DNA of 64,000 bases from Paenibacillus sp. FSL A5-0031 (GCF_001956295.1 NZ_MRTD01000001.1:620001-684000), one strand, 5' to 3'; positions 8,035-17,153 are shown, numbered from the stretch's first letter. The notes: generated by a model not told the origin, from the letters alone. A program made the numbers and translations.

Positions 8035-8861
8035 ATTCGCTGCGTTCGAAGCTGACGAGCCATTTGTACCTATCCCTGTTCTCTATTCTGATGCTGTATC
8101 CCGTCATCTGGTGGGCAGGAGCCTCTTTAAAAAAGACAGAGGAGCTAAGCTTGCCGACGATCTGGCCGAAGACACCCATGTGGAGCAATTATTGGGATGG
8201 CTGGCACTTCTCATCGGAATATACATTTGCTCATTTTTTTGGCAATACACTGCTTATGGAGCTGGGCAATGTCATTGGCGGCGTTGCCACGGCTGCGATT
8301 GTAGCTTATGGCTTCGGAAGGCTAAACTTCAAGCTGCGCGGCTTCTGGTTTTCCATCTTACTGCTGACCATGATGCTTCCAGGGCAGGTAACTGTTGTCC
8401 CGCAGTACATTTTGTTCAATAAGCTAGGATTTGTGGACAGCTACGTACCGCTCGTGCTTCCGCATTTTTTCGGAGGCGGCGCATTTTTCATTTTCTTGCT
8501 TGTACAATTTATTCGCGGTATTCCGAAAGATTTGGATGAAGCCGCAACGATTGACGGAGCAAGCGTTTACGGAATCTTTTGGAGAGTGATCCTGCCACTG
8601 CTGAAGCCCGCACTTGTTACCGTAGCTATCTTCACCTTTATATGGAGCTGGGACGACTTTTTTGCACAAGTGCTTTATTTAAGCTCCGTTGATAAATTTA
8701 CTGTTGGGCTGGCACTGCGCATGTTCATCGATCAATTCGACATTCAGTGGGGGCAATTGCTAGCCATGTCCTTGCTGTCGATCTTTCCTTCGGTTATCAT
8801 CTTTTTCTTTGCACAAAAGCATTTTGTCGAAGGAATAGCTACTACAGGATTAAAAGGGTAA
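8031..8861 (+). CDS. carbohydrate ABC transporter permease, MalG/UgpE type
   Basis: 276 residues and about six membrane helices, with the EAA motif DLDEAATIDGASVYGIFWRVILP and the usual C-terminus FVEGIATTGLKG. The frame is open further upstream (7995), but the real start is the ATG at 8031. It overlaps the preceding stop (ATGA) and follows GGGGGGAAAA, implying translational coupling. It pairs with the upstream MalF-type permease to form the translocation channel. Confidence 0.93.
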   Translation: MNSLRSKLTSHLYLSLFSILMLYPVIWWAGASLKKTEELSLPTIWPKTPMWSNYWDGWHFSSEYTFAHFFGNTLLMELGNVIGGVATAAIVAYGFGRLNFKLRGFWFSILLLTMMLPGQVTVVPQYILFNKLGFVDSYVPLVLPHFFGGGAFFIFLLVQFIRGIPKDLDEAATIDGASVYGIFWRVILPLLKPALVTVAIFTFIWSWDDFFAQVLYLSSVDKFTVGLALRMFIDQFDIQWGQLLAMSLLSIFPSVIIFFFAQKHFVEGIATTGLKG

Positions 8862-8899
8862 GTCATTTCATTTCACAAAGGAAAAGGGGATGTAAGACG

Positions 8900-10246
8900 A
8901 TGAACAAAAACGGGTCAAGAAGCTTGGGGCTGTTGATGCTGGCATTACTGCTCGTATTGACTGCTTGCAGCGGAGGCGGAAGCAGCAATGGAGGGAAGCA
9001 AAACAATGAAGGAACGAAGAGCACAGCAAAGCCGGATGATGCTGGCGGCAAAGAAGCTGGTGCTAAAACAACACTCAGCATTATGTGGTGGGGGCCGGAT
9101 GCCCGGCACGAGGCAACAAAAAAAGCGTTAGACATTTACTCCCAGCAAAACACGAACGTATCTTTTAAGCCGGAATTTATGGCATGGGATGCATTCTGGC
9201 AAAAGCTTCCGACACTTGCTGCTTCGAAGTCCATAACAGATGTACTGCAAATGGATGCTGCCTACATTCAAGAATATGTATCGCGCGGTCAGCTAGTGGA
9301 TCTCTCTGATATTGACCTAAGCGGCATTGTTGATCCATCCGTTATTTCTAATTTGCAAATAGATGGAAAATTGTACGGTATTCCACTCAGTCAGAATGCG
9401 CAAGGCTTAGCCTACAACAAAGCGGAGCTGGAGCAATACGGGATCACGCTTCCGCATAAGGATTGGACCTATGATGAATTTTTCCAGTGGGCAAGAGACG
9501 CTCGGGCGAAGCTGCCTGATGGGAAATATCCGATAGGTGATACAACCACTTGGGATAGCTTCAACTATTACCAGACGTCGATGGGCAAACCGCCCGTTAT
9601 GTCCGATGGCGGGAAAACATTTACGCTTGATAAGGATTTGTTTATGACCTTCTACCAAACGTATGAAGAGTTCCGCAAAGCGAAAATCGTACCTCCTGCA
9701 GAAAAAGCCGCTTCATTTCTGGAAAATGACCCGCAAGCAGATCCAATGGCATCTGGCGTCGTAATGACAAGAGGTGCAACAACCGGCTCTGTCAGCGCTT
9801 TAGAGCAGCTTATGCCAGGAAAGGTAGGCGTAGTCAATCTACCTGTTGGTCCTGCGGGTGGCGGCTGGGCGCAATCAACCATCTTCTTAAGCGTAAGCGC
9901 GAATTCCAAAAATAAAGATGAAGCGAAAAAATTTCTGAGATGGTTCGTTACCGATAAGGACGCAGGCAATGCGCTTGGTCTCACACGCGGCATTCCGATC
10001 AACCCTGACATTTATAAAGAGCTGGAGCCAACTCTTGAGACTAAAGATAAGCTCGGCAAAGAAATATATGACCTTTCACTAGACAAGGCTTTGCCGTTCT
10101 ATCCGCCGGCAGCAGGCTTCTCCGAATGGGTTGATACGTATAAGAAGGAGATGGAGGCTGTAACCTTCGGCCAGCAATCGATTGAAGATGCCTACAAGAA
10201 AATAGACAAAATGGGCAAGGAATTGGCAGCAAAAGTGGCTGGTTAA
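8900..10246 (+). CDS. extracellular sugar-binding lipoprotein (ABC solute-binding family 1)
   Basis: 448 residues. The signal sequence MNKNGSRSLGLLMLALLLVL runs into the lipobox LTAC, with lipidation at Cys23, followed by a Gly/Ser/Asn-rich linker. The mature domain has the family-1 features (SIMWWGPDARHEATKKALDIY, YGIPLSQNAQGLAYNK, WTYDEFFQWARDARAK). It captures the substrate outside the membrane and feeds the two permeases upstream. The frame extends back to 8747, but ATG 8900 has AAAAGGGGAT at the right distance and begins the signal peptide. The ligand is unknown; the next gene (UxuA) suggests a hexuronate or uronate oligomer. Confidence 0.93.
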   Translation: MNKNGSRSLGLLMLALLLVLTACSGGGSSNGGKQNNEGTKSTAKPDDAGGKEAGAKTTLSIMWWGPDARHEATKKALDIYSQQNTNVSFKPEFMAWDAFWQKLPTLAASKSITDVLQMDAAYIQEYVSRGQLVDLSDIDLSGIVDPSVISNLQIDGKLYGIPLSQNAQGLAYNKAELEQYGITLPHKDWTYDEFFQWARDARAKLPDGKYPIGDTTTWDSFNYYQTSMGKPPVMSDGGKTFTLDKDLFMTFYQTYEEFRKAKIVPPAEKAASFLENDPQADPMASGVVMTRGATTGSVSALEQLMPGKVGVVNLPVGPAGGGWAQSTIFLSVSANSKNKDEAKKFLRWFVTDKDAGNALGLTRGIPINPDIYKELEPTLETKDKLGKEIYDLSLDKALPFYPPAAGFSEWVDTYKKEMEAVTFGQQSIEDAYKKIDKMGKELAAKVAG

Positions 10247-10269
10247 TAAACTATGGAGGTGGTATCTGG

Positions 10270-11274
10270 ATGCAGCTAGCAGAGTTTTTCTCATCGCAGC
10301 CAGCAAGATTATGGCTTTTGGCAAAGCAGCTTGGCATTGAATACGCAGTTGGAGGGCTTCCATGGGAAGAAAAGCAGGAGAAACCATGGGATTTGATGCC
10401 GCTTATTCGCATGAAACAGAGGTATGCTGATGCTGGACTTACGCTTAACGTGATCGAATCCATGCCTCCAAGCAATGAGATTAAGCTTGGAACGGCAGGA
10501 AGAGACGCCGAGATCGAAGTGTTCCAGCAATTTATTACGAATATGGGGGCAGCCGGAATTCCTGTTCTTTGCTACAATTTTATGGCTCAGTTCAATTGGT
10601 TTCGAACATCGACCACCACACGGACGCGGGGCGGAGCACTAGTGTCCAGCTACGATCACAACCTCATAAAGGACGCGCCGCTTACCGAGGCTGGCCTTAT
10701 TAGTGAAGATCAGCTTTGGGAAAATCTTCAATACTTCATGGAGCGAATCGTCCCTGTTGCAGAGAAAGCAAAAGTGAAGCTCGCGCTGCATCCCGATGAT
10801 CCTCCGATCACGCCTATTAGAGGGATATCTCGTATTTTGACAAGTGCAGCAGCCCTGCAGCAAGCGATTGATTTAGTTCCAAGCGCCTATAATGGCATTA
10901 CCTTATGCCAAGGAACACTCGCAACGGCTGGAGAACATATTCCGAGCGTCATCCGTCATTTTGCAAAGCAGGATAAAATGTTTTTCGTCCATTTCCGTGA
11001 TGTGAAAGGAACGCCGGAAAAGTTTGAGGAAACGTTCCACGATGACGGGCAAACCAATATGCTCGAGGCCATGCATACGTATTATGAAGTAGGCTTTAAC
11101 GGGCCAGCAAGGCCAGATCATGTGCCAACGATGGAAGGCGAGGATAATGCGAATCCCGGATATGAGCTGTTGGGACGCTTATACGGTATCGGTTATATCC
11201 GAGGTTTAATGGAGGCAGCTGCTGCTGCTCGATTAACAAATGAAGCTAAGACGAGTGTTAACATTTCGGGATAA
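10270..11274 (+). CDS. uxuA: D-mannonate dehydratase
   Basis: 334 residues of the UxuA family, which dehydrates D-mannonate to 2-keto-3-deoxy-D-gluconate in glucuronate breakdown (Fe2+/Mn2+-dependent). Seen in order: ALHPDDPP, TLCQGT, VHFRDVKGT, FHDDGQTNM and ARPDHVPTMEG, the conserved metal and substrate motifs. It is somewhat shorter than the ~360-395 residues of well-known UxuA proteins, but start and end motifs are intact. It lies 23 bases after the sugar-binding lipoprotein, so uptake and catabolism share one operon, and it ends at a strong terminator. Confidence 0.93.
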   Translation: MQLAEFFSSQPARLWLLAKQLGIEYAVGGLPWEEKQEKPWDLMPLIRMKQRYADAGLTLNVIESMPPSNEIKLGTAGRDAEIEVFQQFITNMGAAGIPVLCYNFMAQFNWFRTSTTTRTRGGALVSSYDHNLIKDAPLTEAGLISEDQLWENLQYFMERIVPVAEKAKVKLALHPDDPPITPIRGISRILTSAAALQQAIDLVPSAYNGITLCQGTLATAGEHIPSVIRHFAKQDKMFFVHFRDVKGTPEKFEETFHDDGQTNMLEAMHTYYEVGFNGPARPDHVPTMEGEDNANPGYELLGRLYGIGYIRGLMEAAAAARLTNEAKTSVNISG

Positions 11275-11294
11275 TCTCCATACGTTCATAAAGC

Positions 11295-11341
11295 AAGCAC
11301 CTTCAACTCCACATATCGTGTGGAACTGGAGGTGCTTTTTA
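11295..11341 (+). terminator. terminator of the sugar ABC-uxuA operon
   Basis: Outer stem AAGCACCT/AGGTGCTT with an inner TCCACA/TGTGGA stem, followed by a T-run. Confidence 0.88.
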
Positions 11342-11385
11342 TAATGCTCATATTTGCTCAAAGCGCGATCGTTACTTCAAAACAT

Positions 11386-11414
11386 GAAAAACGGAACGCA
11401 ATTATGCGTCCCGT
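11386..11414 (-). terminator. terminator of the minus-strand dehydratase/SDR unit
   Basis: Read on the minus strand, ACGGGACGCA and TGCGTTCCGT pair around TAAT and are followed by TTTTT. Confidence 0.75.
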
Positions 11415-11450
11415 ATTTATCCTATCCGTCATAATGACTGTCGCAACGAA

Positions 11451-12839
11451 TCAGCTCCAAAGCCGATCATTGGAATGGTAATGATTCCAATTGTCCGTAT
11501 GCTCCCACAGCCCTGGGATTTTTGGATGCAGATGCTGTGCGAGTACCTCATCGTTCAAATCGTCAATGCCCAGACCAGGCGCATCTGTCATATGAATGAA
11601 GCCATTCTGAACGAGCTTGTTCGGAAGCTTGCTTCTAATGATAATATCATCCCACCATGGCACCTCACAGGAATGATACTCTAGCGCCATAAAGTTCTCT
11701 GTCGCTGCTGCTACATGTGCTGCTGCGAGACAGGCGATAGGGCTCTCAGCCATATGGATCGCCATGGCCACACCGTATTCCTGTGCCATATCACCAATTT
11801 TTTTCGTTTCCAAAATGCCGCCAGTCGTCAGAACGTCTGGATGAATGACCGACACTCCGCCAGCTTGAAGCAGCGGCCTGAAGTTTTCTTTCAAATAAAT
11901 ATCCTCACCTGTACATATCGGCGTTGCAACAGCTCGGGCGAGCTTCGCATACTGCTCGGTATACTGCCATGGAAGCATATCCTCCATCCAAGCCAAATTG
12001 AATTTATCGACGCGGCGTCCAAGCTTAATGCAATCTTCAAGACCAATATGTCCAAAGTGATCTACGGCAAGCGGAACCTCATAACCAATTACAGCGCGTA
12101 CATCCGCCACATATTGCTCCAGCATATCAAGCCCTTTATCCGTTACATGAATCGCCGTGAAAGGATGGGGGATGTTGTGAATATCATAATGTTGATTTCG
12201 GATATCACGAATTTCTTCTTCGGTTAAGGTGTCTTGGTTAGCGCTGTAACGGTTTTTGGAAGCATTTCGCATTTCATCAATGAAGCCTATCGGAGCACTT
12301 AACGTACCAGGCTCATTAATAATTTGACCGATGCCAAGATCCATCTTTAGGAAAGTGAAGCCTTCCTCCATACGCTTCTGAAGCGCGAGCCCCATGGCGG
12401 TGCCGGTATCCTTGCCGACGACCTCGGTATCGCAGTACATTCGAATTTTGTCACGGAACTTGCCGCCGAGCATTTGATAGATCGGTACGCCATATGCTTT
12501 GCCAGCCAAATCCCATAAAGCGATTTCAAGCCCGCTCACACCACCGCCTTGACGAGCATGACCGCCAAACTGCTTAATTCGGCGAAACAGCTTATCGATA
12601 TTGCATGGATTTTCGCCTAACAACCGGCCTTTCAGCATTTGCGCATAAACCTTATCAGCTCCGTCACGCACTTCACCAAATCCAATTAGGCCTTGATTCG
12701 TATACACTTTAATCAAGCTGCTATGAAACGGACCGCCTACAATATCGGTGAAGCGAATATCCGTAATCCGCAGTGCGGAAGGGCTTGCATGCTTGCTCAC
12801 ATGGGCTAACGTTTCTTCATAAGAAGGATTGTTGGACAC
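11451..12839 (-). CDS. enolase-superfamily (mandelate racemase/muconate lactonizing) sugar-acid dehydratase
   Basis: 462 residues from a GTG start at 12839 that follows AAGGAGTG; the frame continues upstream to 12893 without a ribosome-binding site. The capping domain is about residues 20-130. The barrel carries K165 (FLKMD), metal ligands D260 (AVDHFG), E286 (WMED) and E312 (TGED), and H362 (AIHMAESP). These enzymes take a proton from C2 of a sugar acid and remove water. An insertion of about 70 residues (171-240) separates the lysine from the first metal ligand. Beside UxuA and SDRs it probably handles a related aldonate or uronate; the exact substrate is not determinable. Confidence 0.87.
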   Translation of the reverse strand: MSNNPSYEETLAHVSKHASPSALRITDIRFTDIVGGPFHSSLIKVYTNQGLIGFGEVRDGADKVYAQMLKGRLLGENPCNIDKLFRRIKQFGGHARQGGGVSGLEIALWDLAGKAYGVPIYQMLGGKFRDKIRMYCDTEVVGKDTGTAMGLALQKRMEEGFTFLKMDLGIGQIINEPGTLSAPIGFIDEMRNASKNRYSANQDTLTEEEIRDIRNQHYDIHNIPHPFTAIHVTDKGLDMLEQYVADVRAVIGYEVPLAVDHFGHIGLEDCIKLGRRVDKFNLAWMEDMLPWQYTEQYAKLARAVATPICTGEDIYLKENFRPLLQAGGVSVIHPDVLTTGGILETKKIGDMAQEYGVAMAIHMAESPIACLAAAHVAAATENFMALEYHSCEVPWWDDIIIRSKLPNKLVQNGFIHMTDAPGLGIDDLNDEVLAQHLHPKIPGLWEHTDNWNHYHSNDRLWS

Positions 12840-12902
12840 GAAGGTCACTCCTTGTTTATAAGTTAGGTATTGAAAGGGGTTGCACACATTCATCTAGCTA
12901 AG

Positions 12903-13688
12903 CTAGAGCAGCATGCTGCCGCCATCGAGTCGAATGGCTGAACCGGTCATGAATTCACTTTCATCGGACGCAATGAAGCATACGAGCTGAGCTACGTCGA
13001 GTGGACGGCCAACACGGCCAAGCGGGAATTTATCATGTAATGAGCGAGTCGTTTTTTTATGCTTCGCGACATCCTCGGCGGACATGATTGGCTTCGATTC
13101 TCGGGCACTTTGCTTGCCGACATCAACGGCTCCTGGCTCAATCGTATTAACGGTAATTCCATACCTTGCAAGCTCAATTGCGCTTTCTCTGCCTAACATG
13201 CGAATACCGCCCTTGGTCATGGAATATACGGCATCGAAGTCGGTGGGGCGCTTGCTATGAACAGAAGACATATTAATGATGCGTCCAAAGTGCTTTTCCT
13301 TCATATAGGGAACGACGGCTTGTATGCATTGCCAGTAGCCTTTTAAATTAATGTTCATCATGCGATCGAAAGAAGATTCATCATGCTCAAAAAATCCATA
13401 ATTCAGCTGCAAGGCCGCATTATTAACCAAAATGTCAATGCCGCCATAATGCCCTGCAGTGTTGGAGACCATCCGTTCAATTTCATCTTTTTGCGAAATA
13501 TTCGCTTGCACAATCATCGAGCTGCCACCGAAATCATCAATCATCTGTTTGGTATGAAGCGCACCGACATCGCTCTGATTATAATGAATGGCAACCATAA
13601 CCCCGCGCCGTGCAAGCTCGATTGCAACGCCTTTGCCAATTCCTGTTCCTGCGCCGGTAACTAAAGCGATTTTGCCAACGATACTCAT
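12903..13688 (-). CDS. SDR-family oxidoreductase, canonical
   Basis: 261 residues with all classical short-chain dehydrogenase features: T11-GAGTGIG cofactor loop, NNAA, catalytic S142 (NMSSVH), Y155 and K159 (YSMTK), and a C-terminal GSAIRLDGGS. The start follows GGAGGTGAATA. It lies 63 bases upstream of the enolase-superfamily gene and 21 bases downstream of a second SDR. A uronate or aldonate dehydrogenase (for example a fructuronate reductase-like step before UxuA) would fit, but this is inference from position. Confidence 0.87.
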   Translation of the reverse strand: MSIVGKIALVTGAGTGIGKGVAIELARRGVMVAIHYNQSDVGALHTKQMIDDFGGSSMIVQANISQKDEIERMVSNTAGHYGGIDILVNNAALQLNYGFFEHDESSFDRMMNINLKGYWQCIQAVVPYMKEKHFGRIINMSSVHSKRPTDFDAVYSMTKGGIRMLGRESAIELARYGITVNTIEPGAVDVGKQSARESKPIMSAEDVAKHKKTTRSLHDKFPLGRVGRPLDVAQLVCFIASDESEFMTGSAIRLDGGSMLL

Positions 13689-13709
13689 TATTCACCTCCA
13701 GACCGGCGA

Positions 13710-14489
13710 TTACGGTTTTTTCATTTTGAAATTCATATAATGAAGCAAAAAACCGCCATCCAGCCTTATATCTGCACCATTAATGAGTTTCGCCTCATCG
13801 GAAGAGAGAAAATTCACAAGCTCGGCGATATCTTCATTGCTGCACAAAACAGCATTAGGCACCTTATATTCGTAATCGTTGTACAAGGTGGATAGCTGAC
13901 TGTGAAACAACTCATCATCGCCAGCAACAGAACCCACTTCAATGGTATTGACACTGATCCCATATCGTCCTAATACAAGTGCTGCTTCTTTGGACAGCAT
14001 TTTGACCGCACCTTTTGCAATGCTGTAGGTAAACGCTGAACCAGTCGGCTTCTCGGCATGGATGGATGAAACATAAATGATTTTCCCAGCTTGCTTCATC
14101 ATCATTTGATTGCCGACAGCCTGCGTACAAATAAATGCCGATTTGGCGTTTACTGCGATGCTTTGCTGAAAAAGCGCTTCATCACCATCTTCAATTGTGC
14201 TTGAAGAAATCTCATTGTTGTTGTGAACGAGAATATCAACCGTACCAAGCTGCTGCTTAGTGAATAGAAGCATATCCGTTACTTCAGCCGTTTTACAAAG
14301 GTCAATGGTGACTACCACCGCCTGCAAGCCTGCCTCCTGTACTAGCTTTAATTCTGACCCAATCGCAGATCCTCCTGAATGACTATTCAAAATAAAATGA
14401 GCTCCGCTTTCCTTTAAACGTCGAATGATCGCTTTCCCGCTGTCACTGTCTGAATCCGTAATAAATACAACCTTATTTGGCAATCGCAT
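13710..14489 (-). CDS. SDR-like protein with degenerate cofactor loop
   Basis: 259 residues from the ATG at 14489 (GGAGGGG upstream; the frame extends to 14513). The SDR catalytic residues are kept: S142, Y155 and K159 (YSIAK). The glycine-rich dinucleotide loop, normally TGxxxGxG, reads TDSDSDSG (11-18), so two of three glycines are aspartate. NNAG is replaced by HNNNE. The C-terminal LDGG motif is present. It may bind the cofactor weakly or differently, or act as a non-catalytic partner of the neighbouring SDR. It is first gene of the minus-strand unit. Confidence 0.8.
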   Translation of the reverse strand: MRLPNKVVFITDSDSDSGKAIIRRLKESGAHFILNSHSGGSAIGSELKLVQEAGLQAVVVTIDLCKTAEVTDMLLFTKQQLGTVDILVHNNNEISSSTIEDGDEALFQQSIAVNAKSAFICTQAVGNQMMMKQAGKIIYVSSIHAEKPTGSAFTYSIAKGAVKMLSKEAALVLGRYGISVNTIEVGSVAGDDELFHSQLSTLYNDYEYKVPNAVLCSNEDIAELVNFLSSDEAKLINGADIRLDGGFLLHYMNFKMKKP

Positions 14490-14677
14490 AGATCCCCTCC
14501 AAGGAACAGACATAAAATGATGTATATAGCCTTATTTTAGTTACTTTGGTTCAAGCATAGCGATGCTGTAAATTTATGATTTTGTTTGATTTCTTGCATA
14601 ATCCGCCAATACTGCAACAACGCTATGATTGCATTCGTTATTAAGAGCGAATAGGAATCCAAATGGAAGGGAAAGCC

Positions 14678-15187
14678 ATGCGCAAAATAAAAAAATTCAT
14701 TTTCATCACGCTTCTAATGATTATTTTTGTTCCGTTTATTTTGAGCTACTCGAACTATCGAATGACTAGAGTCAATAACGATTATGAAGCCTTATTCACC
14801 GAGCAGCTTAAAGCAGCTGTACATAAGGGAACCACATTTGATATGAAGGAAGTCGCGCCATTTGATTGGGATAAAATGTTTGTTTTTGAAGCTTATCGCT
14901 CAAGAGAAGAGATGGAAAGAACAGTCGGACGAGAGTGGACCAATGAAGCCTCCTACGCCGGATATTGGATAGATAGAAAGATAAGCGGACAATATCCTTT
15001 GCTGGATGAGTCGGTACATAAACTGGTTTTTGTGAAAAAGGATAAAGTGGTGTTTGATACTACTCTGGACAGAGCAATAGCTGACTTCTCGGTTAGCAGC
15101 AGTATGATTGATCGCGAGAATTCCCGATATACCGTTACGAAAACAGATCAATCATTTGCTACGGTTTATAATGTTTTAGAAGAGTAG
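14678..15187 (+). CDS. membrane-anchored protein of unknown function, 169 aa
   Basis: A basic N-terminus (MRKIKK) and one hydrophobic helix (FIFITLLMIIFVPFILSY) act as a signal anchor. The rest (~140 residues) is a soluble, probably extracytoplasmic domain with no recognised family. ATG 14678 is preferred over ATG 14663 because AAGGGAAA lies just before it. It stands alone, divergent from the SDR genes and ended by a convergent terminator. Confidence 0.7.
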   Translation: MRKIKKFIFITLLMIIFVPFILSYSNYRMTRVNNDYEALFTEQLKAAVHKGTTFDMKEVAPFDWDKMFVFEAYRSREEMERTVGREWTNEASYAGYWIDRKISGQYPLLDESVHKLVFVKKDKVVFDTTLDRAIADFSVSSSMIDRENSRYTVTKTDQSFATVYNVLEE

Positions 15188-15218
15188 GTAGATTGATAGA
15201 CTTGGGAGCTTCCGAAAA

Positions 15219-15265
15219 AAAATGACAGTCTAGAACGATTACTCCTGTTCTGGACTGTCATTTGT
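15219..15265. terminator. bidirectional terminator
   Basis: AAATGACAGTC and AGAAC arms pair with GTTCT and GACTGTCATTT. A/T-runs lie on both sides, between two convergent genes. Confidence 0.85.
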
Positions 15266-15285
15266 TTAAATCATTGATGAACAAA

Positions 15286-15816
15286 CTAGGAAGCAGGGGG
15301 AAGCTTAGTCTTCGTTGGCTTGGCATAACCCTCTTTATACGTTTCGTCGATAATTTGGCGAATCCGATCTACTTCGATCCCTGAAGACTTCATCGCTGCG
15401 GTTGTTACAGCAATTTCAATGCATACGCCGCAGCGAGTGCCATGATCGTCCCAAACTACTGAGCCGTCTTCCTTTATTTCGGCGATAAAGCAATTGAGAT
15501 TGCTTTGGTGTCCCGCGCTTTCGCCACACCCGCAGTAACAAGGGATATAGGGCAATACATCCGTAACCGTTGCAGCGGTTTGATAGGCGATACGCAGGTT
15601 GTCAGAGGCGCCATCTAGAAAAGCTGGTAAAATATCAAGCGATGCTGTCGTCTCTTGCAAATCGCCAGATGCTGTTTGATGATCACCATGATTTCCGCCA
15701 TTTGCTTCATGTGCGTTCGTTGCTGATCCAGCTGAATTTGTTTGGCTGCTGCATGCGCTGAGCAGCATCGAAGAGAGCAGAACCGAATAGAGTGTGGTTT
15801 GGGCTAATCGTTTCAA
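15286..15816 (-). CDS. PCYCGC-motif lipoprotein
   Basis: 176 residues from a TTG start at 15816 (AAGGAG 9 nt upstream); the frame is open much further up but has no ribosome-binding site there. The signal peptide ends in the lipobox LSAC. A Thr/Ser/His/Asn-rich linker leads to YIPCYCGCGESAGH, then NCF and the GTRCGVC region, the hallmark cysteines of PCYCGC lipoproteins. The cysteines suggest metal or redox binding at the outer face of the membrane; no function is established here. It lies divergent to the epimerase gene. Confidence 0.85.
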   Translation of the reverse strand: MKRLAQTTLYSVLLSSMLLSACSSQTNSAGSATNAHEANGGNHGDHQTASGDLQETTASLDILPAFLDGASDNLRIAYQTAATVTDVLPYIPCYCGCGESAGHQSNLNCFIAEIKEDGSVVWDDHGTRCGVCIEIAVTTAAMKSSGIEVDRIRQIIDETYKEGYAKPTKTKLPPAS

Positions 15817-15981
15817 ATATAGCAGCTCCTTGTTTCTATTAATTGGTTTTATTATAGCATTTTCAAATATTAAAAGAGTAACGTATATGGTACTATTAAT
15901 TGACGATTTAGATCGTTTAAGCCGTAAGCTCTCCCGTTTAATCGTAACAAATGCCAAGATACAAAAAAGGAGCGATTGTCG

Positions 15982-16989
15982 ATGAAGGTATTGTTTATTG
16001 GTGGAACAGGATTAATAAGTGAAGCTGTTTCTAAGCTCGCGTTAGAACGCGGAGTTGAACTCTATCTTTTTAACAGAGGGAAACGAGACGAGTTTGTACC
16101 AGAAGGGGCAAAGGTCATCAAGGGTGATATACGCGACCCTGAGCAGGCTGCTGCTGCACTTGAAGGCTATCAGTTTGATGTGGTAGTCGATTGGATTGCC
16201 TTCACGCCGGAGCATGTCAGCACGGACATTGCGTTGTTCCGTGGACGCACGAATCAATACATATTTATAAGTTCAGCCTCTGCTTATCAGAAACCGCCTA
16301 AACACTATATCATCACAGAGGATGCGACACCGCTCGAAAATCAGTACTGGCAATACTCGCGTGACAAGATTGCATGTGAGCAGCTGCTGCTTGATGAACA
16401 GGCGTCATCAGGTTTTCCAGTTACTATCGTAAGACCCTCATTTACCTATGGCGATACGATGATACCCGCAGCCTTAAACAGCTGGCAGCATCCATGGTCT
16501 CTGATCGCAAGAATACGTGCGGGACAGCCAGTTATCGTGCATGGTGATGGCTCCTCTTTGTGGACGATGACACATAATACCGATTTTGCCAAAGGTTTTG
16601 TCGGCTTGCTTGGACGTGCTGAGGCGATCGGAGAGGCGTATCATATTACTTCAGACGAAGTCCTTACCTGGAATCAAATCTATGAAGCGATAGGTTCAGC
16701 CGCAGGCGTAGTGCCGAATCTTGTCCATATTTCTTCCGAGTTTCTTATTTCGCATGACCCTGATCTCGAGGGCGGCTTGCTTGGCGATAAATCTGTCACG
16801 AGCGTATTTGATAACCGCAAAATCAAAAGCTTAGTTCCCGATTTTTCAGCAGAACTTTCTTTTGAAGAAGGGATTAAACGGACGGTTGCTTGGTTTGAGG
16901 CTCACCCTGAGCGATGCACCGAAGATGATGCTTGGAACGAGCAAATGGATACGATTATCGCTGCTCATGCAGCCGGATTTAAAAAATAA
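15982..16989 (+). CDS. NAD-dependent epimerase/dehydratase-like protein (extended SDR)
   Basis: 335 residues with an N-terminal Rossmann motif, GGTGLIS. The tyrosine-lysine pair is YSRDK, and the C-terminal substrate domain resembles nucleotide-sugar epimerases and CSP41-type proteins (IVHGDGSSLWTMTHNTDFA). The second position of the glycine motif fits NAD binding, but the last glycine is replaced (GGTGLIS for GxxGxxG), so the cofactor fit may be altered. ATG 15982 is used because AAGGAG is 9 nt upstream; the TTG at 15976 is too close. The substrate is unknown. Confidence 0.8.
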   Translation: MKVLFIGGTGLISEAVSKLALERGVELYLFNRGKRDEFVPEGAKVIKGDIRDPEQAAAALEGYQFDVVVDWIAFTPEHVSTDIALFRGRTNQYIFISSASAYQKPPKHYIITEDATPLENQYWQYSRDKIACEQLLLDEQASSGFPVTIVRPSFTYGDTMIPAALNSWQHPWSLIARIRAGQPVIVHGDGSSLWTMTHNTDFAKGFVGLLGRAEAIGEAYHITSDEVLTWNQIYEAIGSAAGVVPNLVHISSEFLISHDPDLEGGLLGDKSVTSVFDNRKIKSLVPDFSAELSFEEGIKRTVAWFEAHPERCTEDDAWNEQMDTIIAAHAAGFKK

Positions 16990-17034
16990 AGCGTAAGCAA
17001 ATGACGAAAATATAGATTTTAAGCTGTACATTTA

Positions 17035-17153
17035 GAGAAATAAAAAAAATTTTTTAGCGATTTTTATAAGTGCAAAAAAAGTGCTTATCCTCTAGGGATG
17101 AAGCGCTTTTTTTGTGTTTTAAACCTCGATCCCTAGATGCTAAAAAATTTCTC
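17035..17153 (+). other. 319-bp gene-free gap with nested inverted repeats
   Basis: The gap 16990-17308 holds no credible gene. Outer arms are GAGAAA...TTTTTTAGC (17035-17058, with a 9-base A-rich interruption) and GCTAAAAAATTTCTC (17139-17153). Inside sits a terminator hairpin (17074-17117). CTAGGGAT (17092-17099), part of that hairpin, could instead pair with ATCCCTAG (17129-17136). The remainder to 17308 is AT-rich and probably holds the promoter of the next gene. Confidence 0.5.
17074..17117 (+). terminator. terminator after the epimerase-like gene
   Basis: AAAGTGCTT-ATCC pairs with GGAT-GAAGCGCTTT (one bulge, one G-U), followed by a T-run. Confidence 0.75.

Noticed and set aside
8015..8422. 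135-aa frame within the MalG-type permease
   Set aside because: Out of frame with a complete six-helix permease.
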